Below are positions 12,431 through 24,400 of a stretch of 64,000 nt of DNA, in pieces (positions within the stretch are counted from its first letter, which is position 1; each line of letters opens with the position of its first letter). Origin of the DNA: Lycium barbarum (lineage: Eukaryota > Streptophyta > Magnoliopsida > Solanales > Solanaceae). The translations under genes and the position numbers were made by a program. The DNA is taken from positions 29,727,637 to 29,791,636 of the forward strand of contig NC_083339.1 of NCBI RefSeq assembly GCF_019175385.1, read 5' to 3'. A model generated the notes under the pieces. That model searched no databases. It had not been told where the DNA came from and saw nothing but the letters and a program-made list of their open reading frames with translations.

Positions 12431-12695
12431 TCAGACTAGTTTCTTATTGTTTTAGTTATCTTAAAAGAGATATTTAATCAAAAGAAGTTTAGATTCTCTC
12501 TATCTTAGGAAATCGTGTTGAGGAAAACCATGAAGATTGGATTGACCAACCTTATTGCAACTTCATAAGAAAAAAGGGATAAGACGAAGAGAAAAGACAA
12601 AAAGGAAAACAAATGTCTACTATTCTTGAAATTCAAAGGCAATTGAAACGAAAAAGAATGTTTAGCTCCGATGATGGATAATTTCAATTCGACCC

Positions 12696-12700
<5 letters not shown>

Positions 12701-12750
<50 letters not shown>
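12701..12750. repeat. (TA)25 microsatellite
   Basis: Uninterrupted TA dinucleotides in a gene-free spacer. Confidence 0.95.
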
Positions 12751-12751
<1 letters not shown>

Positions 12752-12934
12752 CAAATCGTAAACTACCTCTAAAGCTCAACAAACTACATTATAAATCCTT
12801 TCTACTTGCCGTTAGTTATACGACTTGATAAAGATTAGAGAGAAGGGAAGTTCAATATTAATTTGGATTTAAGAAAAGCCACCAAAAAAAAGGGGGTAGA
12901 ACGGTATGTGACTGTAATTTTTTTCTTCAAATTC

Positions 12935-12936
<2 letters not shown>

Positions 12937-12975
<39 letters not shown>
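12937..12975. repeat. 39-base T run
   Basis: Uninterrupted T homopolymer. On the minus strand it is a poly(A) and could mark the tail of a retroposed sequence, but no body was recognised next to it. Confidence 0.9.
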
Positions 12976-12976
<1 letters not shown>

Positions 12977-14137
12977 AAGAGAGAATTAAGATTGTGAATA
13001 AAAGTCGAGGTTCATCTCTGATAAAATCCTAACTAAGTTATTTGAAATAGATCTCCATCAAATTACTTGTTAAAACAAGAAAGGTAATCTAATTAAGTAA
13101 AAATTCATTATATTGACGGGGTATATAATATAAATTCTATGATGCAATATCCGGTTATTCCTTTCCACTTCTTATAGTTAGTTCAAACAATTTTTGGCAA
13201 TGAACACAATCTATTTAATTATGGAAAACTAAAGAATAAGTAAGATCTTACAATAATAAATGATATAAGATCACGGTCAAAAGTTGCTAAATATTACTCT
13301 ATGCATCAGACAATGAAAACTAATTAAATTGTATTTTATTTACATGTTGAATGGTAAATTTACTTTCTTTTACTGCAAATTTGTACACACTTACTGGATG
13401 CTTATTTGCGGTGGTAGAGACGTCTCTTCTTTGAAAACTATATTTTATCCTAACATTTTGTTTTCTTTCTAGGAAAAATATTCTTATGATAATTCTAATA
13501 AATCCAAACCAGTGTTAGTCTGAGTTCAACTTGCTGAAACTTCATGACAAGCTAAATGTTGTTAAATTATTGATAAGAATGAACTTAATTATCTTCATTA
13601 GTCGTAACATAATTATCTTAAAGACTTATTATCTACTACCTCCTACTTTTGTATTTACTGCTTTTGAAAATACTGTATTGGTACTGTGTATCAACATGAA
13701 GTTAGTAGTCTATCCTTAGTACGAACAAAAGTATCTTCTCTACCAAAAAAAAAAAATTATATTCATTAGATTAAGGACAAATATCCAATAGATTACAAAA
13801 TTACGGCTAATGACCCTTTATATCTCTAAACTAGCAATAGAAGACAAATCTTCTCAAGATTTGCAAATCTTTAATATAGCATGATCCTATTATAGGATAG
13901 TTTATCAGAAAGGAAGAAAAACATAAAAAGAAGAAGACAAGCAAATGGTCTTAAATTTGTAGGATCTAATCAAGTTATCTTCCGAGTTGTTGGGGTCTCC
14001 CGACTGTCTTCTTTGGTAAAAACTTACCCGTACCGGGTGTAGAGTAAATCAATATCCGGCAGCGACATGTCCAATCCCTCTCGGGCATGCGACGATGTTC
14101 AAAATCCAATGATAATAATCTACTGTCTTAATAAAAT

Positions 14138-15011
14138 CAGGGTCGGCTGGAGGGGGAAGCAACTAAAGCAATTGCTTTAGGCCCCCCAAAAATTTTTATT
14201 TTATATATTATAAAAATTATGAATAAAAGAGATTATATTTTATACTTCTTTTCTTGAAATGTGATAGAGCTTATTGAAATAAATAATTTCAATTTTATAC
14301 TCTTTCCGTCCCCATTTATGTGACATTCTTTCCCTTTTAGTTAGCAAAAAGAATGACATCTTTTCATATTTGATAAAAATCTAATTTATAATTTTCATTC
14401 TACCCTTTATGAGATGTTATAGCCACAAAATTTCTGTGGCGTGTTTTAAATCAAAAATTCTTTGTAAAAAAAAAAAACTTTTTCTCTTATACTTCGTGTT
14501 CAGTCAAACACATTCACATAAATTAGAGAGTAATAAACATTATGCAATATATAAAAGTGAACAAACTCATGACGACTTTGAAAATTTTAAGAAGATGAAG
14601 TCTCTTATAGAATTGATCATTTCTTATTAATAGTGGATTAAACCTTTTTTTTTTTGCTTCAAAATAGAATTGAATTGTTTTCAATGTATGAAATTATTTG
14701 ACATCTACTCAGTGATACAAAATTGAAATTATTAGATTATGAGAAGTTATAAAAATATTATTGTAACCATCTATATATGTTTCTGATACAAATATTTATT
14801 TAAATTTTAGTGAATAGAGCTACTAAATATTTCTAATAGTGGAAGCTAGCATGTAACTGAGTGAATAATCAAATTAGGTACAAGATGGTTTGTATACCAT
14901 CTTCACAAAAAAAAAAAAATAGAATAAATATATATATAATTTTATTAGGTAAATTTAACGCCTCTTATAGAGGTTTGGCTTTAGGGCACGGATTTCGTTG
15001 AGCCGCCCCTG
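14138..15011. mobile_element. Non-autonomous hAT element with exact 8-bp duplication
   Basis: An 874-bp element starting CAGGGTCGGCTGG and ending GAGCCGCCCCTG, flanked by identical AATAAAAT (14130-14137 and 15012-15019). The CAGGG/CCCTG ends and 8-bp duplication define the hAT superfamily. It has no transposase. A Stowaway-like MITE (14300-14530) is nested inside, so the hAT is older than that insertion. A related left end occurs at about 34052. Confidence 0.88.
14300..14530. mobile_element. Stowaway-like MITE nested in a hAT element
   Basis: Flanked by TA (14298-14299 and 14531-14532). It begins CTCTTTCCGTCCCCATTTAT and ends CACATAAATTAGAGAG, an imperfect inverted pair of the Stowaway family also seen at 10812. 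Non-coding. Confidence 0.65.
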
Positions 15012-15411
15012 AATAAAATCAGTATAATAATAATAATTAGATAGTTGAAGAGAGGATGAGTGGACAAGAAACATGTCTTCCAGTGAAATTTTGATGAGGT
15101 ATCACGTAATCCGAATACAACTTCTAAGTGAGATGATCTCGAATTATCCATATAAAAATTGGTCTGATCACTCTCTTATATATTGTAAGTGCAAGCACTG
15201 TTTTGTTTTCATAGTGTTAGAATATAGGGATTTAAAAAGTTAGATAAGAGGTATGACCAATTTGTCCAATAAATATAACTTTTAACAATTCAATTATATA
15301 AATAATAAATTAATAATCATTACTACGCCTCAATCCCAAACAAATCGGTTCAGCTATAAAAATCCTCAATGGTCATGTCACTCCATTTAAGTTTTGAAAA
15401 AGCAAGACAAA

Positions 15412-16905
15412 TCTATATATAATATAAAGCTAGGCATAGACAAGGTGATGTGGCACCTCTCTATGGCCTAGAATGCTATTTATCTTTTTTGTCATTTTTT
15501 TGAGTTCTTTTCTATTCCCTCCCCCCCCCCCCCCCCCCCCCCATCTCCCCTTTTCCAATAATTATTTACTCCTATTTATTATTGTAATAGATGAGGCATT
15601 GAAGAATTGTGAGGGGCAACGAAGAGTCACGGTAAAAGGGTAGCAAAGAGTCATACTTTATCCCCCAAAAGTATTTCTTTTCCTATGACAATTGATCTGA
15701 AGAGGTGTAAAAGAACATTAAAATCTGCCCATTTGCATTCAGCTCATAATTTCCATTAAATGCAAAAGTAAAGACAAACTCTTTCTCTAACGTTAAAGTT
15801 CATGTATAAAATGAAAAAGTATCCCAGAAAAACAAGGACAACACAAAACCCTTCCAGTCCTTCTCTTTCTGGATACTATCAGGTAATGCTTCCATTGTTA
15901 ATCATATTTTTTGTTTTGTCTAGTAAGTCTAAAATGCTTCATATAATAAAGTTCTTATGAGCTTGGTATGGTAAACTTCTCTGGTTCTTTTTATGCTAGC
16001 TTGATAAAATGCTACGATGTTGTATTGTATTAAGTATGTCAATTGTTAGTTCTTTTCCTATTGATGGTAGCAATTTCTTTTTTGTCAGGTTGTTTAGTTT
16101 GTGATAAAATATACGATAATTTTGATTGTTAGTTAATTTTGTATATATTGATATGTGGTTTAATCGGTTTACAAACTAAAATTTGCTCCTTCACTATGTT
16201 GATCATTGAGATGTAATAATATTTTATTTGACTTACGTGTCAGAAACTTTTTTTTTTCTTAATTTTGCCTCTAATTAAATGTGACAAATATATTGGAACG
16301 GAGACCGACAACTCGACAAGGAACAGTAGGACAGAGCAGCTTTGTAGTCATATAAAGTGACTAACTGGTTAAGCATCATAAATGCATTTGATCAAACTAA
16401 AACTACATAAGATATTCCAATATAAGTGTAACAAATGAAAAATCAGAAGTAAGCAAATAAATATCCCAAGTCACAATATCAATTATTACATTGAATTTAT
16501 ACCTCTATGCTTCGTGAAAATTCCGTACTTCCAAATTACCCAATTGATCCAAATTCTGCTATATTTATTTCTGCGTTTATTTTCATTTACCTTAAAATAC
16601 ATTTAATATGATTAAAACGTTTTTTTTTTTTTTGACAAAGCTTATCAAAGAGTTCAACAACCAGTACCACTACTAAGGGAAAGCTCAATTATTCCACATT
16701 AATGGAGGCACTAACATCCTCTGGAAAATTAATCAAGTTGTCCATGAAGATAAACTACTATACTTGTGATTTATCAAGTTATAAAATTAATTTTTGTATG
16801 TACGTACATATTTTATCTCCTTGATCTTGGCTACATCCACAAAAATATTTTATAAATTTAGTTTGTTGCTTTTATAACCGCGCGAAGCGCGGTCACGTAC
16901 ACTAG
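15412..16905 (+). mobile_element. Non-autonomous Helitron
   Basis: A 1494-bp element with the hallmarks of a Helitron. The 5' end is TCTATATATAATATAAAGC, preceded by A. The 3' end is CTAG (16902-16905), followed by T. A perfect hairpin ACCGCGC-GAA-GCGCGGT (16877-16893) sits 8 nt before the CTAG. Insertion between A and T without target duplication is as expected. There is no Rep/helicase. It contains a 22-base C run (15521-15542) and, near 15840-15890, a stretch looking like a transcribed leader with a splice-donor-like CAGGTAATG, possibly captured host sequence. Confidence 0.85.
15521..15542. repeat. 22-base C run inside the Helitron
   Basis: Homopolymeric C tract, rare in AT-rich plant DNA. 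Its length may be unreliable in the assembly. Confidence 0.9.
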
Positions 16906-18414
16906 TATATGAAGTAAGTTTGCACTCAGCAAGATGATTCAGGATCCTCCACTTTTCATCTCCACTTTTCATCTAACATCTCAATCCGACCTTTTTCTAT
17001 CCAAGCAAGTGTTAAACAGGTTAAATTATGACATGTCCATTAAATTAACCAATTTTAGTCACCAACCAACCTCTAGCTTCAAGTAAACAATAACAATTAT
17101 GCCTCAATCTCAAACCTGTCAACAACTTATTTTAATTTGATTCAATAAGTTCTAAAGGAATTACTTGAAACTCTAGGGACAAAGCCAGATGCCAATCGAA
17201 GTGCGCGCAAGACATATCATGACAAAAGAGGAAAAAAGAAATAATATCTGAAAGTACTATTGTTGTTTAGAAAAATAACAGACCTTTCAAAAATATTTAA
17301 TGTCAAGAATGCTTTGTCCTACAGTAGTGATGCTGAACGAAAAAGAGAGCGAAATCAAGACTATTACCACTAATCTGGATTTATTCTTGATTATAATATA
17401 TCAATAGTGACATCATGTCAACTTTCAGTAATGATTTCACAACCTTGAAATAAAATAAATCAGCTTGTGAATGAAGCAAAAGCTGTTGTTCTGTATTTGT
17501 AGTAAATAGTCGAATAACGATATTGAGTCATAATCCATAAACAAACCATATGTTGTTCTTTCAATCTGAAGAAGACTTGTGGTCTATTATCCAAATTGTT
17601 ATTTAATTACAGTCAGGACAAAATTGTGGCAATATGAAAAGTATTGATTATTTCCTATAATGATAACTGATATGACATGGAATTTAAAAAATCACTTAGA
17701 ACATTCCAAGAAAAGAAGATGACTCAACATGGAACTTGAAAAGAAAATACTCTGTAGAAACAGTTGGTTAGGTTAGTCTTTTGTCTTTTGCTTATTGGTT
17801 TTTCAAAGAAAAAGATCATTTCTTTAAGAGTTTAACTACATTGATAGTGTAATAAAAAAATTAGCATTATTAAATCATACGAAAGATAATTACAAAAACT
17901 TGTCTGTAGTAAGATTAAACTCTAAAAATAAGATAAATAACCATTATAACGGGGGAAATGGAAGAAAATATCTATGCAGGTGATATCAATTAGTTGGGAA
18001 TTATGTGCTAGACATATTAGTGAGTTACTTTACGTCATATATTTTCTAGGAGTCTTCTAGTTTTGTATGAGATATAGAAAATATAGAGCACTTCGAGCTT
18101 TTGTTTTATTTGTATAGCATCGGTCTAAGATGATGAGCTTAAAGGGAGTACATTGCCGGTGAAGATTTGTATAATCGAACCCCAACTTGCTGGAGATTAA
18201 AGGATAATTATTGTTAAAATAGGTTAAATTAAGATGACAATATAAAAATTCTTTACATAGTCATGTCAGTTTATACAAGTTAAATCCACTCTGTATGTGA
18301 AGCTTAACTTTATTGAGATTAATAGTCTTCAAGTTGAAATTTCAAATGTTATGACTACCCTTTTTGAGAATTCTTCTTAAAAAAGAAATTACTTTAAAAT
18401 TTCCTCCAGGATAT
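16906..18414. other. Spacer and presumed promoter of the second GRAS gene
   Basis: AT-rich and non-coding. The region around 17825-17940 has phrases (AGAGTTTAACTA, AAAGATAATTACA) also found upstream of the first GRAS gene at 6995-7070; this could be a shared small repeat or conserved promoter sequence. Confidence 0.45.
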
Positions 18415-18422
18415 TATATATA
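18415..18422 (+). promoter_or_regulatory. TATA box of the intact GRAS gene
   Basis: TATATATA lies 87 bp upstream of the ATG at 18509, a normal distance for a plant core promoter with a short leader. Confidence 0.55.
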
Positions 18423-18508
18423 CCAACACCAATCATTCAGATCAAACAGTGAAACACAAACCTACCAAAAAAAAAAATCTTCTCACCCTGTAACAAAGCA
18501 TCAAGAAG

Positions 18509-20038
18509 ATGATGCAATCAGAGCTTCTTCACAATTGTTGGTCTTCAATTTACCATCAAACTGAATTTTGTGGCATCCAAATTGATCCTTATGAAAATCA
18601 AAAGCATAGTCTTTCTTATTCTTCACTCAACTCAAAGAATCAAGATTCCTTTTCAGATTTCACATCCCTTTTCCCTGATGATGTTCTTACTGATTTTCCC
18701 ATGGATGATTTGGAGTTTGATGATGTATGCAGATGGTTAAATGATAGTGAAAGTGAAGGAAATGGAAATATGAACATCTCTTGTAAGATGCAAAAAGATG
18801 GAGATTTATGGAGTCCTGCACTTTCAGGAGTATCCAGTGAGCCCTCAATTGCAATACCATCAACAAATAGTGCTATATATAATTCTATTTCACTTGTAAT
18901 TCCAGGAAATAGTAGAGAAATGGATACCGAAATGCGCCTTCATCATTTATTAGCAGCTTATGGAGAGGCCATGGAAAATGATCACAAAGAACTAGCAGAA
19001 GTGATCATAAGAAGCATAAAGGGGAAAATAAATCCTTTAGGCGAATCACTGGAACGCATTGCTTCCAATTTGTTCCAGCAAATGAAGGATCAAGGACATT
19101 ACTTGAAACAAGAATCAAGCAAGATTTTTGAAGCAGCATTCAAGGCCTTCTACCAAATTTTCCCATTAGGGAAATTTGCTCATTTTGCTGCTAACTCAGC
19201 AATTATAGAAGCTATGCCAAATGATGCAGAAACCATTCATATAATAGATTTTGACATGGGAGAAGGGATTCAATGGCCTCGGATTATCGAAGCCATAGGA
19301 CAAAAAAGAAAGGCTTTGAGATTCACATCCATAAAGAAAACAGAAGAAGAATCAGCCAGTGATCAGTGGAGATTTGAGGAAACACAAAGAAGACTTCTTG
19401 ATTATGCAAAGCCTTTTTTCGGTCCAAGATTACAAATTGATGAAATGACAATTGAAGAATTGGCAAGTGAAATGAGGAGAATCAAGAAAATAGGTAAAGG
19501 GAGTAAATGGTTGGTTTTTAACTGTATGTTTAAAATCCCACACATGGGGAAAAGAAGAAGTAGAATCCAAGCCTTGGAGTTTCTAAAACTAGCAAAAGAA
19601 TTGTTATCAACTCACAAAGGACTTGTCACTTTTGGTGATGGAGAAGCAATGGACAATAGTCTCAATACTAATACTTTTTCTGCATTCTTCAACAAGAATT
19701 TGATATATTACCAATCGATTTTCGAGTCATTGGAGTTGTATTTTCCAGCTCATCTTGCAGAAGCAAGACTCGCCGTGGAATCCCTTTTTCTAGCACCTCA
19801 AGTTTGTTCATTTTCTTGGTTACAGAACTGGGAAGAGATGATAAGTGTTTGTGATTCTTTTGGAGAAATTGGGTTGCAAGGCAAGAGAATAAGCAAAGAA
19901 AATTTATTACAAGCCAAAGAATTGGTAAATGAAAGAGCAACTCCATTAAAGGTGAGGATTGAAGAACAAAGACAACATGAGATGGTTTTGGAATGGAAAG
20001 GGACACCATTGGTGAGAGTATCAACTTGGATGCAATAG
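18509..20038 (+). CDS. GRAS-family transcription factor, NSP2-like group
   Basis: Intact, intronless 509-residue GRAS protein, a plant nuclear regulator class. Residues 1-140 are a variable acidic N-terminus (DDVLTDFPMDDLEFDDV, 57-73). The GRAS domain covers about 142-509: leucine-rich start (MRLHHLLAAYGEAM), VHIID motif IHIIDFDMGEGIQW (243-256), then the PFYRE-like and second leucine-rich stretches, and a C-terminal SAW block ending VRVSTW. FDMGEGIQW resembles NSP2-type GRAS proteins (nodulation/mycorrhiza and strigolactone-related regulators). That subgroup is from memory, and the exact orthologue is uncertain. The start is the first ATG after the TATA box (ATGATG, 18509). Paralogous to the frameshifted gene at 5019-6666 on the other strand; tail-to-tail with the E1 gene. 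AATAAA at 20281 could be its poly(A) signal. Confidence 0.93.
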   Translation: MMQSELLHNCWSSIYHQTEFCGIQIDPYENQKHSLSYSSLNSKNQDSFSDFTSLFPDDVLTDFPMDDLEFDDVCRWLNDSESEGNGNMNISCKMQKDGDLWSPALSGVSSEPSIAIPSTNSAIYNSISLVIPGNSREMDTEMRLHHLLAAYGEAMENDHKELAEVIIRSIKGKINPLGESLERIASNLFQQMKDQGHYLKQESSKIFEAAFKAFYQIFPLGKFAHFAANSAIIEAMPNDAETIHIIDFDMGEGIQWPRIIEAIGQKRKALRFTSIKKTEEESASDQWRFEETQRRLLDYAKPFFGPRLQIDEMTIEELASEMRRIKKIGKGSKWLVFNCMFKIPHMGKRRSRIQALEFLKLAKELLSTHKGLVTFGDGEAMDNSLNTNTFSAFFNKNLIYYQSIFESLELYFPAHLAEARLAVESLFLAPQVCSFSWLQNWEEMISVCDSFGEIGLQGKRISKENLLQAKELVNERATPLKVRIEEQRQHEMVLEWKGTPLVRVSTWMQ

Positions 20039-21445
20039 CTGAAAACAACATAGAGACACCTCTACAACTTTTTTCTCACTGTCATTTTATTTTCCATTAT
20101 TTTACCTGTGTTTTTCCTATGAAGTCCAAAAGTGTATAGGTTAAGAGGCAATACTAATATTAGCCTGTCAGTGTATTTACATTGTTTATATTTGTTAAAA
20201 AAGCAGAGATGTAAATGACAATTATATACCGTTGAGTACTGGACAATGGACATGTCCACATTATTGTGTTTCTTATGAACAATAAACAATCAAAAACGCT
20301 AATCAACAAAAAGATTGAAAACGGGATGCTATGTCTTACATACAAAATCACAAGTGATGTAAAGATTTAAATTGCTATCTATTTCTCTCTTTGTTTTTTT
20401 TTTTTTCTCCTCTCATTTTTCTGGTGAGAGGACTTAAGTTGGTACTTTATTCCCAACTGAATTAGCTCTTTTTAAAGTTAGCTTGGAAGGTAGATAAATG
20501 AACTTCTTTTTCACTTTTAGACGCAGCTAGTACACCTAATGTCCTAGTGTATCTGATACACTTCCTTCTTAGTAGAAAGAATTTAACTTTAATCTTCTCA
20601 TTTTATCTTTAACAAAATGATCTATAACCACATAAACATCTATGAAATTGTTTTAGATCACAAAATTCAAAATATTTCTTTTTCATACTCCGTGTTAAAT
20701 CAAAGTGCATCACATAAAAATGAGACTAGTACAGTAATATTATCTTGTTTTCAGTGAAAATTTTCACTTTAAATGGTCAAAACCAATTTAAAGTGATTTT
20801 CTTCCATAATTAAGATACCTGTTTCTTCCATAATTAAGATACCAGACGGATAACAAAGGGGCCAAAAAAACCCAGAAAAGGGGGATTATCAGCATTTGAC
20901 TATTGGGTGCCATGGATCAGTTAACTTACCGCTCTTCAAAGTAGTATTATCTCATCACTTTGCAAAATAAATCCGTACAATTTGTTACACATTTATTTTC
21001 AAAATTTTCCATGGTTGTAGTACATCATATAGATCAATAATTCAGCTCAAATCCCACCGAAAAGAACCACTTAACTGTTAGTGTAAATATCACAGCAGCA
21101 GCAATTTAGGAATTACGGTACCGAAGCAAATGGATAGTTCAAAACTTCGAATCCACCAACCAACATCAACTATATTCTTCAAAGATCAAATACATTTCAT
21201 CAAATAGTTGAGCAAGAAAATGGAGACGTCACAAATCAGAGTAAGAAGAAGTTCCAACAGTCATCATATTTTTACTACTAAACCGGTAAGAGGTTCTGAC
21301 TTTGTACGCAGGCTGGCTAGTACAGAAAAGAATATATCTAGCTTTGCCAACAAGAAAGACCAAACATAGCATGACGAAAATAAACTGTAACCTATGATTT
21401 CAGGCTATTCTTGTGAGTGGTCGGTTACAGGATAGAACAAACAAT
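20039..21445. other. Convergent 3' spacer between the GRAS and E1 genes
   Basis: Holds the 3' untranslated regions of both genes. A diverged Stowaway-like right end may lie near 20690-20735 (CTCCGTGTTAAATC, then CACATAAAAATGAGACTAGTA). Nothing else is recognisable. Confidence 0.45.
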
Positions 21446-24400
21446 CTACCTGAAATAAATGGACATTTGAGGGATATCAACGTCATTGTCTTCATCATCC
21501 TCACAAGCCACTACCACGTCAAAATGTTTCCTGTATGGAGGCAAATCTGCCTTGGCCACTTCCTTAGCCAGATCAACCATTTTCCGATCCATCCGCTCTT
21601 TATGCTTAGGAAACATGCTGTTATAAAGTAAGCAGCTCCCATACGAGATGCTATAAGCGTTCAGACCTTTGTTTGAAAGCCACTGAAGAAGCTCCCTCAA
21701 AGTTGGATTGTCTTTCAAAATCCACCTATCCCACACAGTCCAGTTCATGTCCTGATGCTTGATCACCTTTGGTGGAACTGGTTCAGCCATGGAAAATAAA
21801 GGAAGAGCCAAGTTGGCGAAAGTGTTGCGATAGTCCTCCACCTTATGACCTCCATCCAAAACCTTGTAAAGCTCTAGACAAACAAGACCAGTGGCCATAG
21901 CAGTAGAAGTAGCAATTGCTGGTATGATCCTCCCTGCTATGAATTTGGCCTTCAGTTTATCCACTTCAGGGATGCTATAGTTTCTCGCCCTCATGTTTGC
22001 AAGTCCAGCAATAAAGTCCATATGATAGTTGGTGTCATCGTCCTGTAATTCAGACAAACTTATTTGAGAGAGCAGATTGAAGAAATAAACACATCATAAA
22101 TTGAACAACTACCCTGGAATAGAAGTTTCATTATCTTCCCTCATAAATGCTTGTTAAAACATCATGTGGTTCTTCAAGTTCAGTACAAGTCTGTATATAC
22201 ATGTCAGATCCTTCTCTTTTCTTCCTCCCAGAAAACACATTTATGAAAACAAATGATCGCTTTTAAAAGATGCCTTAAACATCTGCAACATGCACAAGAG
22301 AGAGAGAGAGAGAGAGAGAGAACCTTTTCAAATTGAATGGGGTTCATCTTGTAACCTGAAGGTAAATTCTGACGACACGTTTCCAACTTCATCACCAACT
22401 CATTGATGACTACAGCATCATCTATGGATGAAGCCGAGATGCTGGTTGCTTTCTCATCTGTCACAATTTTCACATCTTTCTTTGGCTGGAAATCCGGGAC
22501 AATCACTTTATCAACAGCTTCAGCTAACTTTTGAGGAGACTTAACCCAATCTGGAATGGGGATGCCAAATGTTTCTGCTCGTAACATAGAGGCTGCCAGG
22601 AGAAATTGAAGGTTACTGGCATCGTCAACAGAAAATTGCAATGGCCGAGGGAAACGCTTTGGTGCTGACCAAAATGGAGCACCACTACTAGTAGTAGCAT
22701 CCTCAGGGAAAGTATATGTCAACTGCTTCACACGGTCTGCAAAGTAATCTTCAAACCTGGTTACAAAGAAAAGCAAATGGTTAGAAGCATACTCAAAAGG
22801 GTAGACATTTAGTTGGTTTTTAGATGGTTGTACCTCAGGCGAGCCCAAGTTATGCAGTCTTGAAATGTATCACATCTCTCCTTATCGAGGCATTCAAGAA
22901 CACGATCCAAAGTGTCCCTGGCCTGTGCATCACCAGCCTTTTGCATAGCAGATATGTAGTCGCTAGGATTGATCAGATAAGCATTAACTTCAGTTGGCGT
23001 CTTCTCAAGCAAACCCTCAAATTCTGACCGCGCCCATGTTAAGCAATGGTCGATGTTGTGTGGGAAAGAGTGAACTGTACACATAGGCGCTTGTTTTTCT
23101 GGTGGATCCCTTGACGCACCATAATTCTCTGTAAGGTGAGGAATTACCATCTGAGTGTTGCACTTGGCACCCAGGGTTCCAGACTCCAATAACGGTTTTT
23201 GAAAATACAAACATCTCTGATCAATGTAAAGCCTGGCATTCACGTTATCTAGTGCATTAACCACAACACTCAAATTCTCCCAGAATGTATCATCAAATAC
23301 ACTTTCTGTTTCAGGGCTTGCACGGTTTTGCAGTGCTTCAATGTGAATGCGAGGGTTGATCAAAGAAGCAGCGGCAGCAGCAACAGTAGACTTGGCTTGA
23401 CCAATGTTCCAGTCACGGAAGAGGAATTGCCTGCTAAGATTGCTCTTCTCAATGACATCATCATCTGTAATTGTTAGCTTTCCTTTATCACCACAACAAA
23501 CCCCCATGAGAGCTAAATTCTTCAAGAACTCACACCCAAGCGCCCCAGACCCAACAACAAAAGTTTGTGCCTCTTCCAGCTTCTTCTGTAGCTTGTTTCC
23601 AAAAACTGAGATTTGAGCATCATAACGACTATTCAAGGGCTTCAAATCATTTGGATCCAAGGGTTCAGTTGGAAGAGATTCAACAGAGTCAAAGTAGAAA
23701 AACTGTAACAAAAGAAAATGAAAAGAAGTGCTTCAGTGACGGAACATTCCAAGTCTATTAACAAGCTAGCATAAATTACAACTAATTTAATCGAAAAATC
23801 AAGTAACAGTTACCACAGTGCCAAAGATACATAGAATACCTATATAGACAGACGAGAAGATACAAACATGACACCTCATACTCACAGCATCATGCTTCAG
23901 AGGAAATATAATGTTCAGATAGAGTGTCCTTGCACTCCGTTCTAATTGGTGTTAAAAATCTGGAAACAAGTCCCATATGATCTACTATGAACTTGTTCAA
24001 ACAAGGCAGCAACAAGTTAAACAGATAATCCTGACTAAAAACTGCATGCAATTTAAGAGTTCTTCTGACGCAGGTATAAGAATTCATTTACTGACCTGGT
24101 AAAGTGGATGGAACTTCCCAGAGCAAGCCTTCACAACTTCTTGCCCAACAATACCACCAAACATAGCCGCCATTGGGTTTAGCACAGCCCTTGCACCAAA
24201 TGTGAAGTTCCGAATAAGTGTCTGGTCAATCTCCTCGAGTTTTCCATCAGAGAGACTATTGTTCAGGTCAGTCACAAATGATATTAGCCTCTGAGCATCT
24301 TCCTCAGATCCAGCAACAGGGAAACGCCCTGATACAGACACAAATCTATCTAGTGCCTGAAAGGCCAAGTGTAAAATAGGTGGCCGGTCAAACTTGGAGA

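Larger units (their letters stand above)
12431..14129. other. AT-rich spacer with simple repeats
   Basis: No gene is recognisable. It holds a (TA)25 tract at 12701-12750 and a 39-base T run at 12937-12975. The remainder is AT-rich non-coding DNA. Confidence 0.6.
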
